DNA of 64,000 nucleotides, taken from Paenibacillus farraposensis (GTDB lineage Bacteria; Bacillota; Bacilli; Paenibacillales; Paenibacillaceae). The DNA is taken from contig NZ_JAFFQR010000112.1 of the NCBI RefSeq assembly GCF_020736845.1, positions 1,072,461 to 1,136,460 on the forward strand, written 5' to 3'. Below the pieces are notes generated by a model, which was not told the DNA's origin, searched no databases, and saw only the letters and a program-made list of their open reading frames with translations. This document shows positions 26,426-34,698 of the stretch, one piece after another. The translations under genes were made by a program, and so were the position numbers. Each line of letters begins with the position of its first letter. Positions within the stretch are counted from its first letter, which is position 1.

Positions 26426-27415
26426 TTAGAAAAGAATTTTAAAAATCAATCCGGACAGCAGTGCCGAAATAGGGATCGTTATTACCCAGGTTATCACAAT
26501 ACGACCAGCTAATGACCAGCGTACAGCACTGAATCGTTTTGCAGAACCAACCCCCAAAATAGCCGAAGTAATGGCATGAGTGGTACTTACTGGCAAATGG
26601 AGCATTGTGGCTGTAAAGATAACTGACGCTCCCGACAGATCCGCTGCGAAACCATTAATCGGATCAATTTTAAAGATCTTGGTTCCCATCGTCTTGATGA
26701 TTTTCCAGCCCCCGATGGACGTGCCCAGCGCCATGGCTGTAGCGGCTGAAATTTTTACCCACATCGGTACTTCCAAATGATCCTGATAGCCTGCCGAGAC
26801 GAGTGCAAATGTGATAATTCCCATCGCTTTCTGAGCATCATTCGTACCATGCGTGAACGATTGAAGCGCCGCCGTAATGACCTGCATCGTTCGAAACCCT
26901 TTGTTCACCGTATGCGGACTTCGATAAGCAAAGATGTATTTCAAAATCATCATCACGATGTAACCGACAACAAAAGCAATCAGCGGAGAGAAAACAAGCC
27001 CCTCCACAATTTCGATAAAACCGCTCCAATTTAACTTATCCGCTCCCGCCCCTACATACACCGCTCCGGCCAGCGCACCAATAAGCGCATGGGAAGAGGA
27101 TGAAGGAATACCGAACCACCAGGTTAGAAGATTCCAGATAATCGCTGCAATCAGTGTTGCAATGACGATATCAATCCCGTTCGTAAGCTTGGCAGGATTA
27201 GCAACGCTCCCGCCAATCGTCTTGGCAACCCCCGTGAACATGATGGCCCCGAGAAAGTTCATGATCGCAGCCATAATAATGGCACGCCGAGGCGTCAAGG
27301 CACGAGTCGACACTGAAGTTGCAATCGCGTTGGCCGTATCATGGAATCCGTTAATAAAATCAAAAGCCAGAGCAAGAAAAATAACTATACCCAGTACTAA
27401 TAAACTTGTATCCAT
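26426..27415 (-). CDS. pit: PiT-family inorganic phosphate transporter
   Basis: This 329-residue polytopic membrane protein carries the PiT signatures near both ends: FDFINGFHDTANAIATSVST at residues about 19-38 and FTHGTNDAQKAMGII in the middle, with about ten membrane segments. It imports phosphate (as a metal-phosphate) in symport with cations. It lies 15 bp after the DUF47 gene in the same operon, the usual pit accessory arrangement. Confidence 0.9.
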   Translation of the reverse strand: MDTSLLVLGIVIFLALAFDFINGFHDTANAIATSVSTRALTPRRAIIMAAIMNFLGAIMFTGVAKTIGGSVANPAKLTNGIDIVIATLIAAIIWNLLTWWFGIPSSSSHALIGALAGAVYVGAGADKLNWSGFIEIVEGLVFSPLIAFVVGYIVMMILKYIFAYRSPHTVNKGFRTMQVITAALQSFTHGTNDAQKAMGIITFALVSAGYQDHLEVPMWVKISAATAMALGTSIGGWKIIKTMGTKIFKIDPINGFAADLSGASVIFTATMLHLPVSTTHAITSAILGVGSAKRFSAVRWSLAGRIVITWVITIPISALLSGLIFKILF

Positions 27416-27430
27416 TTATAAAGGACTCCC

Positions 27431-28045
27431 TTACGAGTTACGCATAATAATGGATTCCAGCACATTAGCAACATCCTCGCATGAATCCGTTGTCGTTTCA
27501 AGGCGTTCGTATATTTCTTTACGTTTGATCAGTTCAATTGGATCCGTTACAGTTGCAAACAGGTTTTTGATGCAAATACGCAGCAATTCATCCCCCTGAT
27601 TTTCCAAATCATTCAGGCGAATGGTGTACTCACGAACAGCCAGCAATTTCTTTTGCGAAAGCAGATGTACAGCTTTTTGAATTTCGTAAGCTGATTGGCG
27701 CAAAATATCAGCGAACTGCACAATATACTCATCCAGCTCCGTAATGTTGTACATATAAAAACGTGAGGCAGTTGCTTCCAGACCGTCCAGCACATCATCC
27801 ATGGTTGTTGTCAGTTCCATGATATCGTCGCGTTCCAGCGGCGTGATGAAAGTCTTGTTCAGCTCTGTAATAATCGTGTGTGTGTAATCATCACACTTAT
27901 TTTCATACTTCTTCATCTCATTGGTAAACAAAGTTACATCTTGAAGGTTTGAAGTATGTTGGGCAAAATAATCCGCTGCTTGCACGATCGTATCTGCCAT
28001 ATTTTCCAACGTCTCGAAGAATATATCCTTTTTCTTCAATCTCAT
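27431..28045 (-). CDS. DUF47 family (PhoU-like) Pit accessory protein
   Basis: This 204-residue all-helical protein resembles PhoU, with the E-X3-D pattern (MKKYENKCDDYTHTIITELNK) repeated in the second half (LNDLENQGDELLRIC). Such proteins bind metal clusters and tune Pit-type phosphate transport. ATG 28045 follows AAAGGGGT; an earlier in-frame ATG has no ribosome binding site. It is the first gene of the operon with pit. Confidence 0.88.
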   Translation of the reverse strand: MRLKKKDIFFETLENMADTIVQAADYFAQHTSNLQDVTLFTNEMKKYENKCDDYTHTIITELNKTFITPLERDDIMELTTTMDDVLDGLEATASRFYMYNITELDEYIVQFADILRQSAYEIQKAVHLLSQKKLLAVREYTIRLNDLENQGDELLRICIKNLFATVTDPIELIKRKEIYERLETTTDSCEDVANVLESIIMRNS

Positions 28046-28215
28046 AGCGATTACCCCTTTACGAAAATATCCGCAACCTGTTTCGACTGCAATAGACAAC
28101 CTTTGCTATCTTATCACACTCATCAATGTTTTTGTAATGTTTACAAAAGCAAATTTCAGGAATACGTATACAGTACCCGACAAAAAAGTCCATTATCCGA
28201 CACTTGTCATTTGGC

Positions 28216-29307
28216 TTATGTAGTCACGTGCTCTTGTAGTGGGGTATCTGCCGGTACCACATGAATATAGGATGTACCTGGAGTTAACGAAATTTCAACC
28301 CCATTTTTCATAAAACGAACCACATCACCAGACGTATGCTGCCACCCTGCATGTATGAGCTGTCCTTGCTGAAACACCATAGCCTCTCCACTGCCGTTCA
28401 GTTCAACACTCAACCTGCCTGCATCATCCAATGTTCGGTGTGTGGCGCTCATTACAATAACATTAGCCGCAGATAGCTGCTGGTTATTATTTTGATCCAG
28501 ATGTGGCTTTCCGTTTACAAAACGTTTATATTGCTTATTCGCCGGATCGTAGGTGTATGAAACGCGATAGTTTTTGAGCAAAAAGCGGATTTGCAAAGAT
28601 GCTGCACTCTCATCGGCCATGACTGGAGTTTCTCCAGATTTAAGGTAACGATATACCGGAACCTCCGTCTGCATGATATATCCTTTACGATCGATTCCTT
28701 CGCGCAGTCTGCTTACATCCGTATACAGATTATGGGGAGGACGGCGATCCTTGCTTCGCCAAAAATAAGCCCCTGCATTTGAAATTTCATCCAGATGCTC
28801 CTTGTGCTGCTGCTGTAAAATCGCATAGGCATCCGTGCTTCCCCCAGCATGTACCGGCAACGCACCATAAGTTTCGCCAAGCTCAATCAAATAAGGCCGG
28901 ATGCTGCGAACCGGACCGATCTTCACTTTCCCGCCATAACTTTGGAAAAAAGCGATCAAACGGGTAATTCCCCCTTCGGCAAGCACCTCATAGACCATAT
29001 CTGCCTGACTTAGCCCTGCCTGTGGACGTGCAGCCGGAGCATTGTTGATCATAATCGCGAGCGGTCGCTCCACAACAGCGTGATCTGCCGGAAGACCGGT
29101 TAGAGGAGCTGTAAATGCCGGAATGGACGGCTCCTTGGGCGGATTAAGCGACTCCAGTTCTGTTTTTGGCTTGTTAGGTTGGGGTGCGGATTCAGATTCA
29201 CCCGTTTGGGACAAAGCAGAACAAGATACCAGCGTCATGCATAACAGAGTTGAAACCAGCATACGCAACCATGGGCCTCGTTGGGAAATGAGCCTGGACA
29301 AATTCAT
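28216..29307 (-). CDS. YerB-like DUF3048 lipoprotein
   Basis: This protein of about 363 residues has a lipoprotein signal (STLLCMTLVSCSAL). The DUF3048 domain follows: PLAIMINNAPAARPQAGLSQADMVYEVLAEGGITRLIAFFQ, and a second domain with RPPHNLYTD. B. subtilis YerB is the closest named relative; the function is unknown, with a cell-surface role suspected. The GGAGGG site abuts ATG 29307, so translation may really start at TTG 29301. It is transcribed away from doxX. Confidence 0.8.
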   Translation of the reverse strand: MNLSRLISQRGPWLRMLVSTLLCMTLVSCSALSQTGESESAPQPNKPKTELESLNPPKEPSIPAFTAPLTGLPADHAVVERPLAIMINNAPAARPQAGLSQADMVYEVLAEGGITRLIAFFQSYGGKVKIGPVRSIRPYLIELGETYGALPVHAGGSTDAYAILQQQHKEHLDEISNAGAYFWRSKDRRPPHNLYTDVSRLREGIDRKGYIMQTEVPVYRYLKSGETPVMADESAASLQIRFLLKNYRVSYTYDPANKQYKRFVNGKPHLDQNNNQQLSAANVIVMSATHRTLDDAGRLSVELNGSGEAMVFQQGQLIHAGWQHTSGDVVRFMKNGVEISLTPGTSYIHVVPADTPLQEHVTT

Positions 29308-29428
29308 CCCTCCACTTAGATATTTTTTCTCATTATAAGCTTTATTTCCTGTATTTGTCTTGAGTAGGTCCTGCCTTCCCATAGAATGCTTATCTGAAGA
29401 CATTAAAATTTAAGAAAATATGTCAACC

Positions 29429-29446
29429 TTGTGATTTTTATCACAA
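29429..29446. promoter_or_regulatory. Crp/Fnr- or Rex-type operator upstream of doxX
   Basis: TTGTGATTTTTATCACAA is a perfect palindrome of the TGTGA-N6-TCACA class recognised by Crp/Fnr proteins, and it also fits the Rex consensus TTGTGA-N6-TCACAA. It lies about 105 bp before the doxX start and about 120 bp from the divergent yerB-like gene, so it could control either. The binding protein is not known. Confidence 0.6.
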
Positions 29447-29551
29447 ATAAGTGTAACTGAACCTAATACAATAAAGGTATAACAGAGCTGATCATCCCAA
29501 ACCCGATGAAATAGATCCAGCATATTGAGATAAGAAAGAGGAGTGGTTTAA

Positions 29552-30070
29552 ATGTTTAACAACTGGTTGCGTGAAAACAAAGTAGCAATGTGGCTTCTGA
29601 CAGTAGTCCGGGTTTATCTCGGATATGAATGGATGAGCCATGGACTTAAAAAGCTGACTGGCGGATTTGATGCTGCTGGATTCATCTCGGGGGCCATTGC
29701 CAAAACAGGTGGCGAACATCCCGATGTACAAGGATGGTGGGGATCGTTCCTTGAAGCCTTTGCCCTGCCGAATGTCGGTTTGTTCAACGTCCTGATTCCA
29801 CTGGGTGAGTTCTTGGTCGGGGTTGGCCTGCTTCTCGGTACGTTGACTACACTGGCTGCTTTGATGGCAATGGTGATGAACTTCTCGTTCCTGTTCTCGG
29901 GTACAGTAAGCATCAATGCAATCTACCTGCTGTGTGAAATCTTCCTTGTAGTTGCTGGTACAAATACCGGACGGGTTGGCTTGGATCGTTGGGTACTGCC
30001 TTTCCTGCGTGGACTGTTCCGCAAAAATAAAAATACCTTTCCAGCGGACCCCGCTCGAGAAACAGCTTAA
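29552..30070 (+). CDS. DoxX family membrane protein
   Basis: This 172-residue protein has four hydrophobic segments and the DoxX pattern RVYLGYEWMSHGLKKLTGGFDAAGF plus GLFNVLIPLGEFLVGVGLLLG. DoxX-type proteins are linked to quinone or thiosulfate oxidation and to respiratory redox balance. The start follows AGAGGAG. A palindrome of the Fnr/Rex class upstream suggests oxygen or NADH control. It ends with a strong terminator. Confidence 0.85.
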   Translation: MFNNWLRENKVAMWLLTVVRVYLGYEWMSHGLKKLTGGFDAAGFISGAIAKTGGEHPDVQGWWGSFLEAFALPNVGLFNVLIPLGEFLVGVGLLLGTLTTLAALMAMVMNFSFLFSGTVSINAIYLLCEIFLVVAGTNTGRVGLDRWVLPFLRGLFRKNKNTFPADPARETA

Positions 30071-30077
30071 CTTATTC

Positions 30078-30116
30078 AAAAAATAACCGTTACCCTTCGG
30101 GTAACGGTTATTTTTT
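30078..30116 (+). terminator. Terminator of doxX
   Basis: A near-perfect 15-bp stem AAATAACCGTTACCC/GGGTAACGGTTATTT with a TTC loop runs into T6. Confidence 0.9.
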
Positions 30117-30186
30117 GCGCGGCTATGACCGCTTCTCACTCTAATGGTTATTTTTTGCACCGCTATGACTGCTTCTCATTCTAAAT
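30106..30186 (+). repeat. Two tandem 40-bp repeats including the terminator tail
   Basis: Two units of about 40 bp (30106-30145 and 30146-30186) begin with GGTTATTTTTTGC and continue CGCTATGAC.GCTTCTCA.TCTAA, differing at only a few bases. The repeat starts inside the right arm of the doxX terminator, suggesting local duplication. A third partial start, GGTTGTTGTTTT, follows. Confidence 0.7.
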
Positions 30187-30638
30187 GGTTGTTGTTTTAC
30201 AGGGTTCTTTTGGCCGGTTCATGATTTCTGCCCATATTTACAAGTTGGAAACAGCGTTATATCCAATTTCGGTTCAAAATAAGCTTAGTCGCATCTACAA
30301 GCCTGGCGATACGTTCAACAGTCTAATTAGTCGTACGAAGGATGCGGGCCTGAAAAAATTACTAATTCAAACCAGAGATGCCGGATACAGACTTGAAACT
30401 GCAGAAGGGATGTACTATCCGGTTATAAACTATGGAAAAATACATAGCATTCAGCACAGGGAACATTTTTAAGTCAATATCCGCATTCCAAGAGTACCTA
30501 CATCCAGAAGCTGAAGACCTTTATGACCCTGCTGGATCAACGCGGTTATCGAGGAAGCAGAAGACACAAAAGAACTTCCATTCCCACACACCGCGTAGCT
30601 TTGGAAGTTCTTTTTCATATTACAAATCATTTTCTTGA
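30185..30638 (+). pseudogene. Frameshifted remnant of a small secreted/lipoprotein-like gene
   Basis: Two overlapping frames read through one recognisable peptide. Frame one gives DAGYRLETAEGMYYPVINY; frame two (from 30432) continues EKYIAFSTGNIFKSISAFQEYL. Together they resemble Bacillus-group proteins with the segment 'G.KLETAEG...PVI.Y..Y'. A one-base change near 30430-30440 (TATGGAAAAATAC) breaks the frame, the N-terminus is short and no start with a good ribosome binding site is present. It is probably a truncated, inactive gene. Confidence 0.45.
30571..30611. terminator. Bidirectional terminator-like hairpin
   Basis: AGAACTTCCA/TGGAAGTTCT with a 21-nt loop is followed by TTTTT on the plus strand. 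On the minus strand it lies just after the dioxygenase stop (30620), so it can serve both directions. Confidence 0.65.
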
Positions 30639-31411
30639 CCAAAAGCCCAACAATTCAGGCTAAGCGAGCCAAGCACATAAGTCTGAAAAAGCTTGCGCGC
30701 CGAGCGCTGATCGTCCGCAGCCCCCATCACATAAAACAAGGGCGAAAAATGCTCAACTCCGTAAGAAGGAACCGCCTGCTTGACATAAGGTGCCTTCTTG
30801 TCATATTGAAACAGATTGCGTAAATTCCAGTCTTGAAGCTGTTGTCCAATCCAGTCATCATATTGAACCGCCCACTCGGCCGGCTCATTCGTTTCCTTGA
30901 GTGTGCGTAAATTATGCACCAATCCACCGCTGCCGAGAATCAAAATGCCTTGTTTCCGCAACGGTGCCAGCATCCGCCCAATCTCATACTGCTCCTGCGG
31001 AGCGCGCCGGGAATCAATGGAGAGTGGAACGACAGGTATGTCTGCATCAGGATATATATGTCGCAAAACCACCCATGCTCCATGATCCAGTCCCCGGTTT
31101 CGAACCGGCTGATGAAACAGGTTATGCTGACTGAACAGATACTTTATCTCCTCACACAGCTTAGGATCGCCTGGTGCAGGGTAATCAAGGGTGTACATTT
31201 GCTCAGGGAAGCCATAGAAATCGTGCAACGCGGCATGCTGATCATCCGCACCGATACATTGATCGGGACTATCCCAATGTGCGGAAAAAATGACTATTCC
31301 TTTGGGTCGGGGCAGGCTCGCGCCCAGCTCTGCAAGAAAGCCGGTGTATGCGTTATTTTCTACAGCCAGTGTCGGTGAACCGTGCGCAACAAAAATTGAG
31401 GGTAATGTCAT
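30620..31411 (-). CDS. DODA-type class III extradiol ring-cleavage dioxygenase
   Basis: This 263-residue protein has the LigB-superfamily fold motifs: IFVAHGSPT at the start, IVIFSAHWD, RNRGLDHGAWVVLRHIYP and ILGSGGLVHNLR. These supply the metal-binding histidines of YgiD-like 4,5-DOPA dioxygenases. The natural substrate is uncertain. ATG 31411 is preferred behind GGAGG (9 nt). It is a single gene, oriented toward the terminator shared with the upstream pseudogene. Confidence 0.88.
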   Translation of the reverse strand: MTLPSIFVAHGSPTLAVENNAYTGFLAELGASLPRPKGIVIFSAHWDSPDQCIGADDQHAALHDFYGFPEQMYTLDYPAPGDPKLCEEIKYLFSQHNLFHQPVRNRGLDHGAWVVLRHIYPDADIPVVPLSIDSRRAPQEQYEIGRMLAPLRKQGILILGSGGLVHNLRTLKETNEPAEWAVQYDDWIGQQLQDWNLRNLFQYDKKAPYVKQAVPSYGVEHFSPLFYVMGAADDQRSARKLFQTYVLGSLSLNCWAFGQENDL

Positions 31412-31502
31412 TGCTGCCAACCTCCACACGCCAGTATAGTGTTACTCTTCCATTTTACTCCGGCGGAGGCGCAATTTCCAATACAATCCCTACAACCTCA
31501 AA

Positions 31503-32330
31503 TCAGATCATCCAATGCTGCCAATCCCGATGAATATTTTCCTGCTCACCCAGCCATTCCAGCGTCCGATCAACCAGCTGTTGCCGCTCCTTGCCTGAAG
31601 AGAAGGTGTGGTCCCCTTGGAAAATAATCTCTTTATCGCAGCGCCCTTCCGGACGCATCCAGAATACCTTTTGAAATAAAAAGGCATAATCCACAGGAAT
31701 GATATCATCCGAGGTTCCGTGAATCACGAGCACATCCCCGTGAAATTTGACGGCCTCCTGGAACGGCTGAAACTGGGCTAACGACTCAAAATAAGCAGGT
31801 GTGAACTTGTAGCCCAAATAGTCAGCCTGACCATGCTTAACAGACTCATCGTATACGCTTCGCTCCGTAATTTTGACGATATCGTTAAACGGGTAGCCGA
31901 CCGCTGACCAGAGGACCAGATTCTGCACTCTCTTGTCCCGCACAGCTGTAAGAATGGCAACCGCACCTCCCAAGCTGTGACCGATCAGCGTCACCTTGGT
32001 CGGGTCGATGTCCGCGCAATTCAAAGCGTAATCCAGCACGGTACGTGTCTGATTAATCATCGATTCCAGCCCTTGCTTGCCATAATCGCCCGTACTTTCC
32101 CCGCAACCGGCAAAATCAAAGCGCAGGACAAAATATCCCCCTGCCGCAAGCTCACGCGCAGTCTTAACAAATAACCGGTCTACCCCGATACGATTGCCTA
32201 CAAACCCGTGGCATATCACGACGAGCGGTACTCGTCTCTGACGGCCTTCTTCACCCGGATTGCCCGGATAATGGATCGTTGCGGACAGCTCTTCATCTTC
32301 AAAACGAATTCCAATTTGCCGTTCCATCAT
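31503..32330 (-). CDS. Alpha/beta hydrolase (cinnamoyl esterase-like)
   Basis: This 275-residue soluble enzyme has an oxyanion segment ICHGFVGNRIGVDR and the nucleophile elbow GHSLGG. An acid candidate lies in IHGTSDDIIP, and the catalytic His is in GDHTFSSGKER. The arrangement fits cinnamoyl/feruloyl-type esterases and related acyl hydrolases; the true substrate is unknown. There is no signal peptide, so it acts in the cytosol. GGAGGG precedes the ATG. Confidence 0.82.
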   Translation of the reverse strand: MMERQIGIRFEDEELSATIHYPGNPGEEGRQRRVPLVVICHGFVGNRIGVDRLFVKTARELAAGGYFVLRFDFAGCGESTGDYGKQGLESMINQTRTVLDYALNCADIDPTKVTLIGHSLGGAVAILTAVRDKRVQNLVLWSAVGYPFNDIVKITERSVYDESVKHGQADYLGYKFTPAYFESLAQFQPFQEAVKFHGDVLVIHGTSDDIIPVDYAFLFQKVFWMRPEGRCDKEIIFQGDHTFSSGKERQQLVDRTLEWLGEQENIHRDWQHWMI

Positions 32331-32547
32331 GATTGCCCTCCTGTTTCGAGCTTCACTTCACCAGTCTGCTATACTACATTGGCTTCCCTACCCTGCAAAG
32401 CTTCATTTGATTAATAATGGATGCTTGAATCCCAAAATTATCATTTCACTTAATTCCGATAAATTTAATGAGTTTTATAGTAAAATCAGTCTATCATCGC
32501 CCCGCTTCCTTGTCAACCTGTCATCCATATCGATCATGAAGTAAACA

Positions 32548-32582
32548 ATGGCGTTCCCCGCCAAGATACCGGAGAACGCCAT
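32548..32582 (-). terminator. Hairpin downstream of the small protein gene
   Basis: ATGGCGTTC/GAACGCCAT forms a perfect 9-bp stem with a 17-nt loop, about 55 bp after the stop of the gene at 32637. The tail is only weakly T-rich. Confidence 0.4.
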
Positions 32583-32636
32583 ATTACATAGTTACTAAGG
32601 CTGGGGTGAATCCTCCACAGTAGCGTAAAAGATTTG

Positions 32637-32936
32637 CTACTCGTAGCTATGTCTAAACATCTGGTGGGTTTCGATTCGTCCTTCCCACTCCAGCTTGCAA
32701 GAGGCGCCGCTGTCTTGATCCTCATGCCATAAGCTGCGATAGCCCTCTTCCCCCAGTTCTCCCGCAAACTCCGTATCCTGGGCTACTTCAGCATCCTCCA
32801 GTATACGATACGTTGGGGATGACCCTTGAACGCCCCGGCGGCTCACATTTACAGAGGAGGCCGCCCCGCTGTTCCCGTTCGGAGCGCCTGCCAGTCGTTT
32901 TTGGACTGAGTAATCTGCATGGTTCTCCAGTTTCAT
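32637..32936 (-). CDS. Small uncharacterised protein
   Basis: This 99-residue soluble protein (KLENHADYSVQKRLAGAPNG...EWEGRIETHQMFRHSYE) has no signal peptide, membrane segment or recognised motif. ATG 32936 sits behind GGGAGGAT at good spacing and a hairpin follows, so it is likely expressed. I do not recognise a family. Confidence 0.6.
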   Translation of the reverse strand: MKLENHADYSVQKRLAGAPNGNSGAASSVNVSRRGVQGSSPTYRILEDAEVAQDTEFAGELGEEGYRSLWHEDQDSGASCKLEWEGRIETHQMFRHSYE

Positions 32937-33130
32937 GATGCTACATCCTCCCAACGTTAATATTCAGGTTGCTCTATATGCTCACCCTACATCCAGTTTG
33001 AGGAGAATGCAGCGCTAATATACATTCCAAGAAATAAAGCCTTTTGCTATCCGCCGCTTTCTCACGTATACTGTTTTTGGTTCAAAAGCCGGCTTATCTG
33101 CCGGGTTACGCTTGCGAGCAGGAGGAAGAA

Positions 33131-33562
33131 ATGAATAAAGTAAAATATTATACTTTTATTGCATGGATTGCCTTGTCCATGTTTTTTTTGACACAGGCGA
33201 TGATCGGAGGGTTTGTCTCCTTTACAGGCGGAGATATCACACCCTTTGAAAAAGTGAACCTGTCCACCCTTATAATCATCGCCGCAGGAGCGATTTTATT
33301 GGTTGAGGCACTAATGAATTTTATGGACCGTCCGCGAGAAGAAGAGGAATTACAGTCGCCAGGCCAAGTTCCAACCAAGCCACAGATGAGTTTCAAATCC
33401 ATCTTGATCTATGTTGTACTCGTTGTCGCGATTCTTGTCTCAGGGTTGGCACTGCGCAGTATACTGCCTGTCTTCAGGATTTCACCGTGGGTACATCTGA
33501 TTGTCGCTGCTGTCGGTTTTATCGGGCTCAAACCGATTTTTCTGCGTAAAAAACGTTCTTAA
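33131..33562 (+). CDS. Uncharacterised membrane protein
   Basis: This 143-residue protein has four hydrophobic stretches (about 7-27, 41-60, 87-107 and 113-133) separated by a charged cytosolic-type linker (DRPREEEELQSPGQVPTK). AGGAGGAAG lies just before ATG 33131; longer in-frame starts have no such site. No family is recognised. It ends at a strong bidirectional hairpin. Confidence 0.65.
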   Translation: MNKVKYYTFIAWIALSMFFLTQAMIGGFVSFTGGDITPFEKVNLSTLIIIAAGAILLVEALMNFMDRPREEEELQSPGQVPTKPQMSFKSILIYVVLVVAILVSGLALRSILPVFRISPWVHLIVAAVGFIGLKPIFLRKKRS

Positions 33563-33581
33563 GTCCAGAGGCTCACCAAAA

Positions 33582-33628
33582 AAATCCGTATTCCCGCCTG
33601 CAAGAAAATGCATGGAGAATACGGATTT
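33582..33628. terminator. Bidirectional terminator-like hairpin
   Basis: AAATCCGTATTC/GAATACGGATTT, a perfect 12-bp stem with a 23-nt loop, lies between convergent genes and can serve both the membrane protein and the siderophore-binding protein gene. Confidence 0.7.
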
Positions 33629-33642
33629 ATATGTTTTAACAT

Positions 33643-34590
33643 TTATTTGGAAAATAGCTGCTCTGCATTATCCAGAGCGATTTTGTGCCCCATCGCGGAA
33701 TAGTCCAGCCAAGGCTGTCCGTCCAGCATGTAGACATGACCTTGCTTAACGGCTTTAAGTCCTTGCCATACTGCATTTCCTTCCAACTGCTTGTATACCT
33801 TTTGCGCATCCGCGCCTTTACTGATCATGACAAGGATTGCATCGGCATCATAATCAGGCAAAACCTCTTGGGACACGACCTGATAGGCCTTGTTGATTTT
33901 TTCTACACCCTTGGCTGGCTTTAAGCCCAGGTCCTGATACAACAGCGGTCCTACCGGGCGTTTCATGCCCATGACCCGAACTTCCTTCGCCGTTACACGT
34001 ACAGCCATAACCGTTCCGTCTCCAATTTTGGCGTGAATCAGTTTTTTCACCCGTTCCTTCTGTGCATCATAATCTTTCAAAAACGTATCGGCCTGTGCCT
34101 GACGATTGACCATGGCGGCGATTTTTTTCAGTTGGTCCCTCCACGTGCCTTCATCCAGATCAAAAACCTCGGTCGGGGCGATTTTTTCAAACTTGGCTAC
34201 ATCTGTTCCTGAATATTTTTTGTCGAGGAAAATATGATCAGGCTGAAGCTCCAGGACCGCTTCCATATCCGGGTCTGTGACAACACCCAGCTTGCGGGTA
34301 TTTTGGAGACGATCTTTTACATGAGGCAGAAAATCCTTTACATCTCCGCCAATGACCGAACCGGCTGGCGTAATGCCCAGGGCCAGCAGGTTGTTCGTCA
34401 AATGAATTGACATCGAAGCAATCCGCGAATCGGCGCCAATTGTTGTCTGGCCGCTGCCAGTTGCTTTAGGATCTGCTGCTTTGTTGTCTGCAGCCTGTCC
34501 ACAAGCGGACAACATAATCATACATAAAACAAGCAGCATTGCTGCCCATGAACGCTTAAAATTCAAAACTTTAAACTCATATTTTCTCAT
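33643..34590 (-). CDS. Siderophore ABC transporter substrate-binding lipoprotein
   Basis: This 315-residue protein has a lipoprotein signal (CMIMLSACGQ) and a two-lobed helical-backbone binding fold of the FecB/FeuA type: RIASMSIHLTNNLLALGITPAG then KLGVVTDPDMEAVLELQPDHI. It captures iron-siderophore for the two permeases encoded upstream on the same strand. AGGAGAG precedes the ATG. The Fur box at 36859 is upstream of the whole cluster, so it is iron-repressed if co-transcribed. The siderophore is not evident. Confidence 0.87.
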   Translation of the reverse strand: MRKYEFKVLNFKRSWAAMLLVLCMIMLSACGQAADNKAADPKATGSGQTTIGADSRIASMSIHLTNNLLALGITPAGSVIGGDVKDFLPHVKDRLQNTRKLGVVTDPDMEAVLELQPDHIFLDKKYSGTDVAKFEKIAPTEVFDLDEGTWRDQLKKIAAMVNRQAQADTFLKDYDAQKERVKKLIHAKIGDGTVMAVRVTAKEVRVMGMKRPVGPLLYQDLGLKPAKGVEKINKAYQVVSQEVLPDYDADAILVMISKGADAQKVYKQLEGNAVWQGLKAVKQGHVYMLDGQPWLDYSAMGHKIALDNAEQLFSK

Positions 34591-34698
34591 GTTTCTTCTC
34601 TCCTATACCTTAGAACCCATATATGAATCATATACAAAGTTCCTGCTTGTTGTTACTTCAGCAATTTGCAATATTCAATTCCATATGTGATTCTTCAG

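Noticed and set aside
29492-30160. A 222-residue minus-strand frame opposite doxX
   Set aside because: It covers doxX and both terminator arms, so it would have to read through a strong hairpin; no recognisable protein features.
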